Of a stretch of DNA of 64,000 nt, positions 11,810 through 21,286 are shown piece after piece. Location: contig JAFFJZ010000002.1 of the NCBI GenBank assembly GCA_018340375.1, positions 14,960,001 through 15,024,000 on the forward strand, read 5' to 3'. Within the stretch, counting starts at the first letter, position 1; the number at the start of each line of letters is the position of its first letter. This DNA comes from Gonatopus flavifemur. Lineage: Eukaryota; Arthropoda; Insecta; Hymenoptera; Dryinidae. The notes under the pieces are model-generated. The model ran no database searches. It had not been told where the DNA came from and saw only the letters and a program-made list of their open reading frames with translations. The position numbers were made by a program, and so were the translations under genes.

Positions 11810-11916
11810 TTTGTTGAGTGAATGAAAAAATGATCAAAAAGTCGAATTGAGAAGTGTGTAATGATATATTCCCAGAACTCCTCAACATTCTGGGAATATA
11901 TTACTGAATCTTCCTT

Positions 11917-12105
11917 CACTGAGAAAACTCTTCAGCTGAAGTAACTAAGAACAACATCAAGGATAAAATTGAGGTTGCTTGAACTAAAACATGATTTGTT
12001 ACAACAAAATTCTTCAGTCAAATGGACTATAATTAAACTGATGTTCAGTTGAGTTCGTATTTCACTAAAATTTTTAGTCACCACAACTAAACAGTTTTTT
12101 CAGTG
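11917..12105. mobile_element. CACTG MITE, 2-bp TT duplication
   Basis: 189 bp. Left end CACTGAGAAAACTCTTCAGC, right end the complement of CACTGAAAAAACTGTTTAGT. It is flanked by TT on both sides, and the flanks also share the longer string TTCCTT. The internal ends resemble the element at 31053-31252. CACTG termini point to a CACTA-like (CMC) transposase as the mobiliser. Confidence 0.7.
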
Positions 12106-13018
12106 TTCCTTTCAATTCCAAATTCAATCTTTAAATCCCAAAATGATCCCTATAAATGAGTACTCAAATGAATTTTCTGATCCACATTTTTGGCAATTAG
12201 AATATTAATTACGCCAATTAGTATCTTCTGTATATTATACCCTGTCCTTTTCACCCCCTGAACACAATAAGCACTTTACGATTCAAATTCGACTGTCTGC
12301 TCCCTACGTGTTGCGTTTGACTCTGCTTTCTAAAACAGATATGAAAAAAATATCCTGACCACTTCTTTTTCCATCAAGAGCTTACGTAATTTATGTACCG
12401 CCTTATATTGATCCAGGTCAGAGACCGTATAGAAGTCGAGCGGAAATGCAATATAGGCGATTCTTACATTTAAATGAAGAAAAGACATGAGATCATCTAG
12501 GAATTTCCATTAAGATTCTTATTCTCGTATCATTGAATTTTTGCAAAGACATTTCGAGTGACGAATCTACAGCAAACAATTATATCCGACAATGAACATT
12601 CGGGAATTGAATTCAAATTATGTAAAAATTCTATTGCAAAGTTTCAATTAGTAGGAATCCTAATTTAAGGTTGGAGTTTAGCTCGAAAATCAGAGTTAAT
12701 TGTAACCAAATTAATTCTGAATTTAGAAATTCATTCAAGCCTTTCAATTCAATTTGAATTAGGAAAAAGTCTTTGATTTATTCAAGGTTTGAAGAATCTG
12801 TCGAAACGTGTCTTGGAATTATTTCAATTGATAGATTAAAAATGTTAAAACCTCTGCACATAGCTCATTTCAAAACTGTTCACTCTTTCCACCAGCGCTT
12901 TTTGAAATCTCATGAAAATAAGTAATATTCCTAAATTGGGAATTGGCAATTGATAATTCCGCATTAGACATAACTGATCATGATTCAATGACAGGGTATT
13001 TTCTATTGAATATCCATG
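12106..13018. other. No feature recognised
   Basis: AT-rich spacer without open frames, terminal repeats or recognised similarity. Confidence 0.4.
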
Positions 13019-13234
13019 CACCCAGAAAAATGATTTACTTGAATATGAACCTACTAGACATTTCATTGCATCCAGTAAATTTTTACTTGATTTGAGGAAA
13101 TTTTATTTGAAATGACTAAATTTTTTATTTGATACAATTAAAATTGTATTAGGTTCATATTCAAATAGAAATTCAGTTGATTCAAACAAAATTCATTGAT
13201 TCCAAAAGAATCCAAGTATAAAATTTTCTAGGTA
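13019..13234. mobile_element. CACCC/CACTG-type MITE, TG duplication
   Basis: 216 bp. Left end CACCCAGAAAAATGATTTAC; right end TATAAAATTTTCTAGGTA, an imperfect inverted match. The arms continue through GAATATGAACCTA and TAGGTTCATATTC. TG flanks both sides (13017-13018 and 13235-13236). It belongs to the CAC-ended, 2-bp-duplication class of this window. Confidence 0.55.
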
Positions 13235-13574
13235 TGGATCACCTGTAAATCTTCGCAATAAGCCCATATATTCTCTACGATGCACTGAAAAACAAGAGTG
13301 TGCAGAGAACAGCAATATAGTTGGTTCAGACGCAGCAATAACGCTGGATACGTCCAACTGAAACTCACCGTTGACTCAACTACATGCAGTTGAATCGACT
13401 GCAATCCATGTCAGTTTGATAGTATATTCGTTAACTCAACTATGGTATCCATCTGTTTTAACCCTTAACGGCCACACTTCACTCAGGCCACATAACGGCG
13501 GCATGGAGTAACCTCATTACCCCACGCTGAAAAACCCGGTGGACAAGATGTGTAGGTGTTTTGAGACTTTTAAC

Positions 13575-13785
13575 CAGTGATGCCAGATTCGAGACCGAGA
13601 CCGCTCTTACCCTCTCCATCGACCGCTTCCCCTTTCTCCCACCATGCGGAACAAGTTGGGTGAGCGAGAGAGTGATAGTCACTCTTTCTATGTCGTTCAC
13701 CCGTCTTATTCTGCATGGTGGGAGAAAGGGGAAGCGATCAATGGGGTGAGTAAACACGGTCTCTGTCTCGAATCTGGCATCACTG
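13575..13785. mobile_element. hAT MITE, copy 2
   Basis: 211 bp with ends CAGTGATGCCAGATTCGAG and CTCGAATCTGGCATCACTG. The perfect 8-bp target duplication is CTTTTAAC (13567-13574 and 13786-13793). Nearly palindromic and clearly the same family as 2777-2989. The apparent open frames on both strands here are palindrome artefacts. Confidence 0.92.
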
Positions 13786-14199
13786 CTTTTAACTAATTGT
13801 GTTATGTTCGTTGACTAGTTCTTCAATATTTAATTTCTAGATGGCTTTTTTTGCAAAAAAATGCGCTCCTCCGCCATTTTACAATATTAATGACTGAAAC
13901 TCCAGGGTCGTCCGCACAATATATACCACTACCACAAAAAAACTAACAGTATCCACCAATTATTCAAAAAGTATATTTATTTTACAAAATTATTGGAAAG
14001 AAAACTGAAAAAAATCACAAATCATGGAATTGGCTTCTTCTTGCGTTTTATCAGATTTCAAATACATATTAGGAACGTGAAAATACTATGTATTGAAGTC
14101 ACACTTCACACATGTCTGTCACCGGCATGCCAAAAGTGGACCACAGTGGGCAAAAAACTCCAAAAAGTGATCAAAACTACTAACCACTCACCGATTTGT

Positions 14200-14600
14200 T
14201 CAGAAACTCGGCACTCGGGGGTTTTCGAGGTTGCTGATTACGAATTTGAAGTAAAAAATGGCGGATCCAATATGGCGGACTGAAATTGTGAATCAACTGG
14301 TTTCGCTTGAAATTCGCTGAGAGGAGGTTGAATCTGGAGTGAAAAATGATTAATTGAAAATGGCGGATCCAATATGGCGGACTCACATTGCAAAATCAGC
14401 TAGATTCGCTTGAAATTTGCTGTGAGGGGATTTGTGGGATCGCTGATTACGAATCAGGAGTGAAAAATGATGAATTCAAAATGGCGAATCCAATATGGCG
14501 GACTGAAATTGCAAAATCAGTTGGATTCGCTTGAAATTTGCTGTGAGGGGGTTTTTGGGGTCGCTGACTATGAATCTGAAGTCGAAAATGAAGATTCGAA
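14200..14600 (+). repeat. Degenerate tandem repeat, ~100-125-bp unit, 3-4 copies
   Basis: The core TGGCGGATCCAATATGGCGG recurs at 14259, 14361 and, with one change, 14482. It is followed each time by a GATTCGCTTGAAATT-type segment and GCTGATTACGAAT-type sequence. Spacings are 102 and 121 bp. It lies inside the 13462-17227 element and has no coding role. Confidence 0.75.
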
Positions 14601-15387
14601 TTACACTGTTAGAAATGTTTGTGAATGACATAACCATTCATCTACATTCCCGTATGGAAATATTTCGCTGAAAAATGTCTGCAAAACTATGAAAAATCTC
14701 TGAAAAAAAATGAAAAAACTCTGAGAAACTCTGACAAACTCTGAGAATCTCTGAAATTTTGATGAGAAATCTAATATTTTTGGGACATTCTTTACAGACT
14801 TTTTTCAGACCTTTTTCAGAGTTTCTCAGAGTTTTTTCATACTTTTTCAGAGGAATAGTAACGGAATTGCAATCTGAAAAAACTCTGAAAGAACTCTAAT
14901 AAATTGTTGACATTTTTCTGATTATTGAAAAATCCTGAAATTCAATAAATACATTCATATGCCGTATTCAAATATCTTGTGTGAAAAAGTGTTTGAAAAT
15001 TTTTTAATTCTTTTCTAAAAGTCAGAAAAATGTTAGCAATCCATCAGAGTTTTGTCAGAGTTTTTTCAGAGTGCAATTTCGCTACTATTCCTCTGAAAAA
15101 GAATGAAAAAACTCTGAGAAACTTTGAAAAAAGTCTGAAAAAAGTCTGTGAAGGATGTCCCAAAAATATTAGATTTCTCATCAAAATTTCAGAGTTTCTC
15201 AGAGTTTGTCAGAGTTTCTCAGAATTTTTTAATTTGTTTCAGAGATTTTTCATATTTTTACATACATTTTTCAGCGAAATATCTCCATACGGGTATGTAC
15301 ATGAAATTTGATACCTGTATCCTGAGCCAACTTCACTTTATTGATTGACAATGCAATCGACAATCAGATGTTATCAAATTCAAAGTA

Positions 15388-15555
15388 CGGCGAGTAAAAA
15401 AAGTCCGTGTCCGTTCCAACGGAAAGTTCCTTGATATTTTGTCGTTATTTGTAAAATGCTCAGATCTCACTTTCATTGATTGAGTACAGAACGAGTTTCC
15501 AAAATTCCAAAAATATTTCCGTTGGAACGGACACGGACTTTTTTTTTACTCACTG
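15388..15555. mobile_element. Tc1/mariner-type MITE, TA duplication
   Basis: 168 bp. Left end CGGCGAGTAAAAAAAGTCCG, right end the complement of CAGTGAGTAAAAAAAAAGTC. Both continue into GTGTCCGTTCCAACGGAAA and its inverted copy. It is flanked by TA at 15386-15387 and 15556-15557. The TA target and CAGTG-like tip suggest Tc1/mariner mobilisation. Confidence 0.75.
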
Positions 15556-15565
15556 TACAAATGTA

Positions 15566-15792
15566 CACTGTGAAAAATTTGTTTGTGGATTCACAAAAAA
15601 ATTTGGCAGTTTTTTATACAAACATTTTTTTAGTAGATTTCCAAACAAAATTTGAAAAAAAACCAAACATTCTTGTTAATCAATAAAAAGTTTTGATTCT
15701 CTTCAAATTTTGTTTGAAAATCCACTAAAAAAATGTTTGTCCAAAAAACTGCCAGAGTTTTTTGTGAAATCACAAAAAAATTTTTTACAGTT
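15566..15792. mobile_element. CACTG MITE, TA duplication
   Basis: 227 bp. Left end CACTGTGAAAAATTTGTTTG, right end the complement of AACTGTAAAAAATTTTTTTG (terminal C changed). The arms pair through GGCAGTTTTTTATACAAACA and TGTTTGTCCAAAAAACTGCC. TA flanks both sides. It lies 10 bp from the Tc1-type MITE, inside the 14604-15852 element. Confidence 0.7.
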
Positions 15793-15865
15793 TATATGAA
15801 AAAAAATTTCAAATCTGGTACATGAAATTTAACACAGATAATTCTAACAGTGTAGTGTTGGATTT

Positions 15866-16522
15866 CCCACACAACACCACAGTCCCAAACATCTTCAAAA
15901 GAACTCCTGTAAAAAAATTCCTTATGAATTCGATTCGATGAATCCACAAATAACTCATAAAGGGTACAATAAATTCCAAAAGAAGCCAGAAAGCATTTCA
16001 TATGAATGATGAGCCAAGTTCATGGAGAGTCCTCAATGACTTCATGAAGTATTTTAAAAGGAGGGTTGTTATTTCAGTGAAAGATGAATGCCTGGGAGTA
16101 TTCTTCTTTCAATCCAAAAAAGCTTTTCTTGAGTCCCCTGTGAAAAGGGTTCTAAGGAACTCATTAATAGTTCATAAATACTTCATAAATTAATGGATAA
16201 AAAGAATCTTGGGTTTAATAAATGTGAAAATATTCATTTCATTCAAGTTTCAAGCGCGTACCGTATGAAATCCTTACATGATCTCTTTATGCAATCTTTT
16301 TGGATCAATCATGAGCAATTTTTCCTTTTATTTTTATTATTGAAGAACTCTTTTGGGCGAGGGAAAGGATTCCCCCAGTGCTTTATTCTGAACTGACATA
16401 CGGGGGGAGTTCAAGAATTCTTATTGAATTTGTTTGGATGAATTAGAGTATTCATAAAGGATTCTTTGTGGAATGAGAGGAATTCATTAGGAATTATTTC
16501 TGAAATCTGTGTGCGGTGTGGG
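15866..16522. mobile_element. Element with short GTGTGGG terminal inverted repeats
   Basis: The ends CCCACACAACACCACAG and CTGTGTGCGGTGTGGG are imperfect inverted repeats. The interior holds many partly palindromic runs of the TTCATAAATAC/GAATTCTT type. No target duplication is secure. It lies inside the piggyBac-like element. Confidence 0.45.
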
Positions 16523-17030
16523 ATAATATTATTTAAAACTAAAACTATTGTTATCCATAACGGGCATCGCGATGCATCGGCTGTGTTTACGTTTTCTGAG
16601 TCTCTTAAGATCAGTTCAAAAAGAGAGCGACCAAACCTGCAACTTCCTGCAGCTAAATGAGATTGAGTCTGTTTCTATACATCATAAAGAAATATTCTAC
16701 GTTGGAATTAGCGAGTCACAAAGAGGCACAAATGTTCTGGAACTTGATGAAATCCTAAAACATTGAAATCTGACGATTATATACCTCCTCCTTCCACAGA
16801 TGCTGTCTGAAAAATCGAGGAAAATCATTTTCTAGCTTATTATATCACATTTCGACGAGAAAATTCAAGCCTGTTCATTTTCCTTGAATAATACTGAAAA
16901 ACATTGCAAATGAAGTTAAGGCAAATTTTGAGCATTTTTAACGTTTTTTCATATTCAACGATCCCCCACTGTCCTTCAATCAATTTTCACTCATTGATAC
17001 TCATGGCATGTCTTTGTTAGCTCATAAAGA

Positions 17031-17054
17031 ACATATATATATATATATATATAC
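17031..17054 (+). repeat. (AT)n microsatellite
   Basis: About ten AT dinucleotides in a row. Confidence 0.9.
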
Positions 17055-17288
17055 AACTCACTAAACTGGGGGAAATACTTTAAAACATTCAATTTTGCAC
17101 AGTTTTCCACGCTTTTGGTCCACTGTGCGGCAGGAGCTGTTTGTTGTATTTATTTGAAAGGTTTGAGACCTCTCATTCCATTTTTTTAAGCCTGGAGTAA
17201 CTAGTCACCCCGTGTGGCTGTTAAGGGTTGAAGAAAACCCCTAACGACAAGATGTAATTGATTTTGGACGGAATTTTTTTTCAGTGTG

Positions 17289-17525
17289 CACTGAGAGAAA
17301 TAATGATTAATATCAAGAATTTCAATTCATGAATACTGCCAAGAATACAAATTCTTGATTATTATATATATATATTATTGCCCAAAAAAAAATTTCCTTG
17401 AATCGAAAAATTTTTTTTTTTTTTTAAAAAATTTTTTTTAATATAATAACTTATTAAAAATCATTTTTTTTTTTTATTCTAATTAATATTAAAATTCTTG
17501 ATATTAATCATTATTTCTCTCAGTG
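17289..17525. mobile_element. CACTG MITE, TG duplication, abutting another
   Basis: 237 bp. Ends CACTGAGAGAAATAATGATT and AATCATTATTTCTCTCAGTG form near-perfect inverted repeats of about 30 bp around an A/T-homopolymer core. TG lies on both sides (17287-17288 and 17526-17527). The left TG is also the right duplication of the element ending at 17286, so the two insertions are back to back. Confidence 0.85.
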
Positions 17526-18434
17526 TGGGCTGAGAATGATAATTTCAATAATCTCAAAATATTTTGTATAAATCAAGCAAACTTCTCTCGTATATGGCAT
17601 TGGATTGGAAATTTTGGAGAACTATCAAATACGGGTCATTCTAATATTGTTTCATTCACCAAAAATTCCCAATAGAAAAGTAATCAAATGGATTTCCGTG
17701 AAGCGCAATATAGGGATAACTGTAATGAATTCATCTCGAATCTCAATTATATATTAGGTGAATTCAAGTTCGAAGACATACTGCTACAAGGTGGAGGATC
17801 ATATCGTGTGAAACACAGTAGGAATTTTGTCCGTGAAAGTTGATATAAGCAGTAGGGATAACTCATATATGTGAGAACCGACAGAATGAATATAGTGGAT
17901 ATAAGAAATCCATCGTCTTCAAAACTCAATAGGCTATTTCCCATCCATGACACAGGGATCCTCTAAGATAAACTCTTGGCACGTCTTCATTAGTCTTTTC
18001 GTCTGTTTACGCTTCGGACTATGTTCACGGAATAGATCTTCTCTTATTGCGGGTCAAAAATAACAAACGATCGGATGTGCAGAGTACAGTACCCACGTAA
18101 TAATATTTTTCTTTAAGATCCTCACGTGTATGGTGTCCTCTCAATTCATGTGTTTGATCTCGCTCTGCTGTTTCTTAATGACCAACATCGAATTAATTAT
18201 GTAATGGGATAGTGTGAGAATGCGAGTATGTTTACTATAATACGAATGAGAACCCCTCACGACGTGCAGTGGGGAATTTTGTTGAATTATTATTAGATCA
18301 AAATTAACTGCCGATTTCAATAATTATTATTTCGCAATACTTTGAGGCATTTCTAATTCAATTTCTTACGACAATTTTATGGTAATGTTCATCCCAGCAT
18401 TACAAAAATGTCAATGGAAGGTGAGAGGAGCGTG
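17526..18434. other. No feature recognised
   Basis: AT-rich sequence without recognised genes, terminal repeats or duplications. Confidence 0.4.
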
Positions 18435-18467
18435 ATGATGTACAGGGGTGCCCAAGTCACGGTACAA

Positions 18468-18686
18468 TGCCCTGGTTAAAAGAATCCATTACTTCTGACA
18501 AATGAAATTAAATGAGATTTGGCCAGAACATTGTCCGAGAATCAGTGAGATTTGGCGAGAATCGACTGTTCTTCCTGACCAAATCTCATTGACATTTGCT
18601 GGATGAGATTCGGCCAGAACATTGTCCAAGTTCAACTGTAATTTAGTGAGATTTGGCGAGAATCAATGGTTTTTTTTAAACCAGGG
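18468..18686. mobile_element. Family G element inserted near the hAT left end
   Basis: Left end TGCCCTGGTTAAAAGAATCC; right end GGTTTTTTTTAAACCAGGG in inverse. The flanks share GGTACAA (7 bp exact), consistent with a 7-8-bp target duplication. The interior is two related units around GAGATTTGGCCAGAACATTG and AGTGAGATTTGGCGAGAATC. A diverged copy lies at about 58030-58175. Confidence 0.6.
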
Positions 18687-19070
18687 TGGTACAACTTGCA
18701 CCATGGGAATTTTTTATAGCGGGGAATTTGAGAATTGTTCATTAAAAGTAATCACAACAAGAAAAATCGTATACCCAGATCATCCTCATTCATTTGAATC
18801 AAATCAAATACAAACCTAATAGATTTGTACTTGATAAAAATGATTTTATTAAGATACTTAGATTTGTACTTGATATTTTCACTTTTGTTTGTATTTAAAC
18901 GAAGAATGCGTTCTATTCTACATAACACACAACGTTTCAGTGATGTTTCGGAATATTGCTGCAATGTTACAAATGTCTTGGTTATGTCGTAGTGATATTT
19001 CAAGACATTACCAAGACATTCTATACTATGTGGGATTCCAATGAAAATTTACTTGTTTCAAATGAAATTT

Positions 19071-19710
19071 GATGTTGCAGTAGTTTGAATTGTTTATTGA
19101 AACTAATTATCCACATGGCACAAAGACTTCTAAAAGTCATCTTGCAAATGATCATGATAATAGACATCTGATGTGATTCTAAAATATATATTATGCAACG
19201 CGTCCACGGGCTCCGAGTTTAGGGGGTTTGTGCCCTTCCCCTCAAACAATTTGTTAGAAGGGTAGAGCTCCTTCAAATTTGGAGAAAAGTAGCGGACCAA
19301 TTCCATTCCTCCTGTAGAAATTCCATAAACTTTTGCCTACAATAGAGAAAATGTTCCTCAACCCTTTTTCCCCAATAATCTTTATAACTTGGTGTCCAAG
19401 AGCACGGAAGAACAATTCAAGAACTTCGTTGTTCTTCAAGAATAACAGCGGAGTTCTCAAATTGTCCTGATTGTGTTGCAAGAGATATATTTAAAAATAC
19501 TATAAGTTTGGTTTAGGAATGTTTTTCTGCAAGAACGTTGGTGCTATAGCAGAGTTGCCGGAAGATCCTGAATTTCAAGGGGATCAACTAATCACGGACT
19601 TGAATTGATTAGAATAACCAATAAAAAAATTTGTAAATGATGTTTTCAGTTCAATAGAATTGATTAGGAACAGGAATGTCGATTATTCAACAATTTTCGT
19701 TCGATTGGAT
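19071..19710. repeat. Fragmented family D copy
   Basis: ATGTTGCAGTAGTTTGAATT at 19072 matches the family D left end. AAATGATGTTTTCAGTTCAA near 19638 matches the family D interior. About 450 bp of unrelated sequence lies between, so this looks like a D copy split by a later insertion whose ends I could not define. The right terminus is missing. Confidence 0.4.
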
Positions 19711-20130
19711 TTTCTCTGAGCCATTTCCTCGGAGAATCGACAATCAATATTACTACCAAATTGAAAATATTATGCTTTATACAACACCATATATTTAGAT
19801 ATTAATAAATATAATGCAGAAACATAATGTATAGATATTATTCAAAACTCATGTAAGCCTATGAAAATTTTCCAGTGGAGAAGGGCCTTTTTTTGCTTGG
19901 TAACTGAAGGGGGATTCCCACACCATTTATTATAGGGGGGATGGGCACCCCTGATGATGTATTTGTGATTCACTGTCTATCCAGGGAAGAAGTTTTATGA
20001 ATCTTAGAAAATTTATTCGAAGAATTCTCAGACTTTTTTGTGGATTCGATTGTGAGTGATTTTCATCACATTCTCTCGAGAAAGAGTCCCCTTCGTATTC
20101 ATGTCTCGTCAAGGAACTGTGACGGATATA

Positions 20131-20380
20131 CTCTTCAAATCCAAAACAGTGACAAATCACGCGTTTCACTCCACTAAGTCTGAAAAGTGAGCCAATCCGA
20201 TTCGTGTGAACCTTTACTCTTTTGGAGTGAAAAATTCACTCCAGAATTGAAGTGGTTGTGAGTTTCCAACCTCAAACATTAGACTGTCACTCGACAAGAG
20301 TGGAAATTTTACTCGACATTTCGGCAAGCTCACTTTTAGCTGGCTAAAGAGTGAAATCTTACTCTAAAAATTTTAGAGAG
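20131..20380 (-). mobile_element. Family H element, copy 1
   Basis: The ends are degenerate CTCT(C/T)AAAT and TTTTAGAGAG. The body carries the family H string of ACTC/GAGT motifs (TTTTGGAGTGAAAAATTCAC, GGCAAGCTCACTTTTAGCTG, GAGTGAAATCTTACTC). Other copies at 26127, 32613 and 51996 suggest a TA target. Here the left flank is TA and the right flank AT. Confidence 0.6.
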
Positions 20381-20542
20381 ATTAGATCTGAAGGGATCCG
20401 AAGAGAATCTGATAGGATTCTAAGTGCGCATCAAGTATCTCCAATAGTTAACGCAACACGGCACTGTTTTTCCGACTACTCTCCTGAATCCGAACATTTT
20501 GTATTTCAAGATAAAAATTTTTCGCACGTATTTGTATTTACT

Positions 20543-21035
20543 CAATGAAAATTTTCCCCCTCAACATTTCAAACGTTCATTATGTCCTCTGAATCATATC
20601 AGAAAGTATGTTGCTGAAGTTTGAATCGTTTATCGAAACGAATAAGTGCTCGAATAACACACTATCCAGCTATTAGAGACCAAAAATCTTGCGGTACATT
20701 CTTTAAATGTTTTTTTCCACTTCCAAGGAGTTAATTCGAAGTAAAAAATAACGATTGTTCATCAGATTTTGTGAGTTTCAAATTTCAGTTCGTGTCTATA
20801 AACGATTCAAACTTCAAGAACATTCAGAAAGTTCTCTGGTTCGTCGATTTCTGAAATCTTTTTGATGCCTTTTTTGTGAGTTCTGGAAGTTAACTTAGAT
20901 TACTCTCTGATAACTTCCAGAACTCATAAAAAACGCATGAAAAAGATTTCAGAAATCGATGAATTGGAGAACTTTCTGACATCATTTAGAGAACATAATG
21001 AATGTTTGAAATGTTGAGGGGAAAAATGTTCACTG
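20543..21035. mobile_element. Foldback element interrupted by family D copy 3
   Basis: The left arm (CAATGAAAATTTTCCCCCTC, AACATTTCAAACGTTCATTA) and the right arm (complements, ending near CAGTGAACATTTTTCCCC) pair for about 115 bp per arm once the D insertion is removed. The loop is near ACTTAGATTACTCTC. The right arm gives the uninterrupted sequence at the D insertion point. No target duplication for this host element is clear. Confidence 0.7.
20607..20823 (+). mobile_element. Family D MITE, copy 3, perfect 8-bp duplication
   Basis: 217 bp from TATGTTGCTGAAGTTTGAAT to CTTCAAGAACAT. TCAGAAAG is duplicated exactly (20599-20606 and 20824-20831). The right arm of the host foldback holds the complementary unoccupied site with a single TCAGAAAG, confirming the duplication. 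Confidence 0.9.
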
Positions 21036-21204
21036 GATGATGAACAAGGGCGACAAGTGAATAACTATGTAGTGTGTATATTGCAAGTGAATTTGATTCA
21101 TTCGCATAAGTATTTAAGTAATCGATCGAACAAGTATCAGGCGGTCGGATACACGGTAAAAAGTTAAACTTACTTCCATCCTGAAAATTAGTTGATTTTA
21201 ACAT

Positions 21205-21286
21205 GCAACCAAAACTAGCCTTGTTTTGATCAAAGTCTGCACCGAAAACAAATGCCGACACAATGGAAAAGACTGAATGTCAGTCA
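21205..21286 (+). repeat. Dispersed repeat, copy 1
   Basis: AACCAAAACTAGCCTTGTTT, CACCGAAAACAAATGC and GACACAATGGAAAA recur in the same order at 26965-27044. This is a diverged direct copy of about 80 bp of unknown origin. Confidence 0.6.

Larger units (their letters stand above)
14604..15852. mobile_element. CACTG foldback element, TA duplication, with two passengers
   Basis: Ends CACTGTTAGAAATGTTTGTG and ATAATTCTAACAGTG, flanked by TA on both sides (14602-14603 and 15853-15854). The interior is a large foldback. AAACTCTGAGAAACTCTGAC and TCTAATATTTTTGGGACATT in the left arm (about 14640-14940) are mirrored by their complements in the right arm (about 14990-15295). Two later insertions, 15388-15555 and 15566-15792, lie near the right end. 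Confidence 0.7.
13462..17227. mobile_element. piggyBac-like TTAA element carrying further insertions
   Basis: Ends CCCTTAACGGCCACAC and, inverted, GTGTGGCTGTTAAGGG. It is flanked by TTAA (13458-13461) and TTGA (17228-17231, a one-base change). A second sub-terminal pair (GGAGTAACCTCATTACCCC at left, GGAGTAACTAGTCACCCC at right) lies just inside. CCC-starting ends with a TTAA target are typical of piggyBac elements. No transposase frame is recognisable. More than half of the length is later insertions (13575-13785, 14604-15852 and 15866-16522). Confidence 0.6.
13283..17286. mobile_element. CACTG MITE (58800 family) split by a 3.8-kb insertion
   Basis: Left end CACTGAAAAACAAGAGTGTG at 13283, right end GACGGAATTTTTTTTCAGTG at 17286, with TG on both flanks. 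Without the insertion (13462-17227) and one TTAA copy it is about 234 bp. Both pieces align, in inverse orientation, with the intact element at 58800-58978. Shared runs include TATATTCGTT, AATATAGTTG/GATATAGTTG and AATCAATTA with TTAGGG nearby. That intact copy shows the uninterrupted state, so one element was broken rather than two solo ends lying near each other. Confidence 0.75.
18443..19953. mobile_element. hAT transposon, non-autonomous, perfect 8-bp duplication
   Basis: 1511 bp. Left end CAGGGGTGCCCAAGTCACGG, right end the complement of CAGGGGTGCCCATCCCCCC. ATGATGTA is duplicated exactly at 18435-18442 and 19954-19961. The CAGGGGTGCCCA terminus and 8-bp target are characteristic of hAT elements. 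No transposase domain is recognisable. An open frame at 19254-19481 on the minus strand is unassigned. A family G element (18468-18686) and family D-like sequence (from 19071) lie inside. Confidence 0.88.

Noticed and set aside
13479..13757. Open frames with proline/arginine-rich sequence
   Set aside because: Same palindromic MITE family as above (13575-13785). The translations resemble those at 2808-3023 because the DNA repeat is shared, not a protein.
14640..15300. Tandem AAACTCTGAGAAACTCTGA-like repeats as a satellite or CRISPR-like array
   Set aside because: The repeats are short internal periodicities of a foldback element. There are no regular repeat-spacer units.
13462..17227. piggyBac transposase gene inside the TTAA element
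   Set aside because: Short stretches such as YIPPPSTDAV (near 16775) loosely recall piggyBac N-termini, but the orientation and spacing do not fit and stops are frequent.
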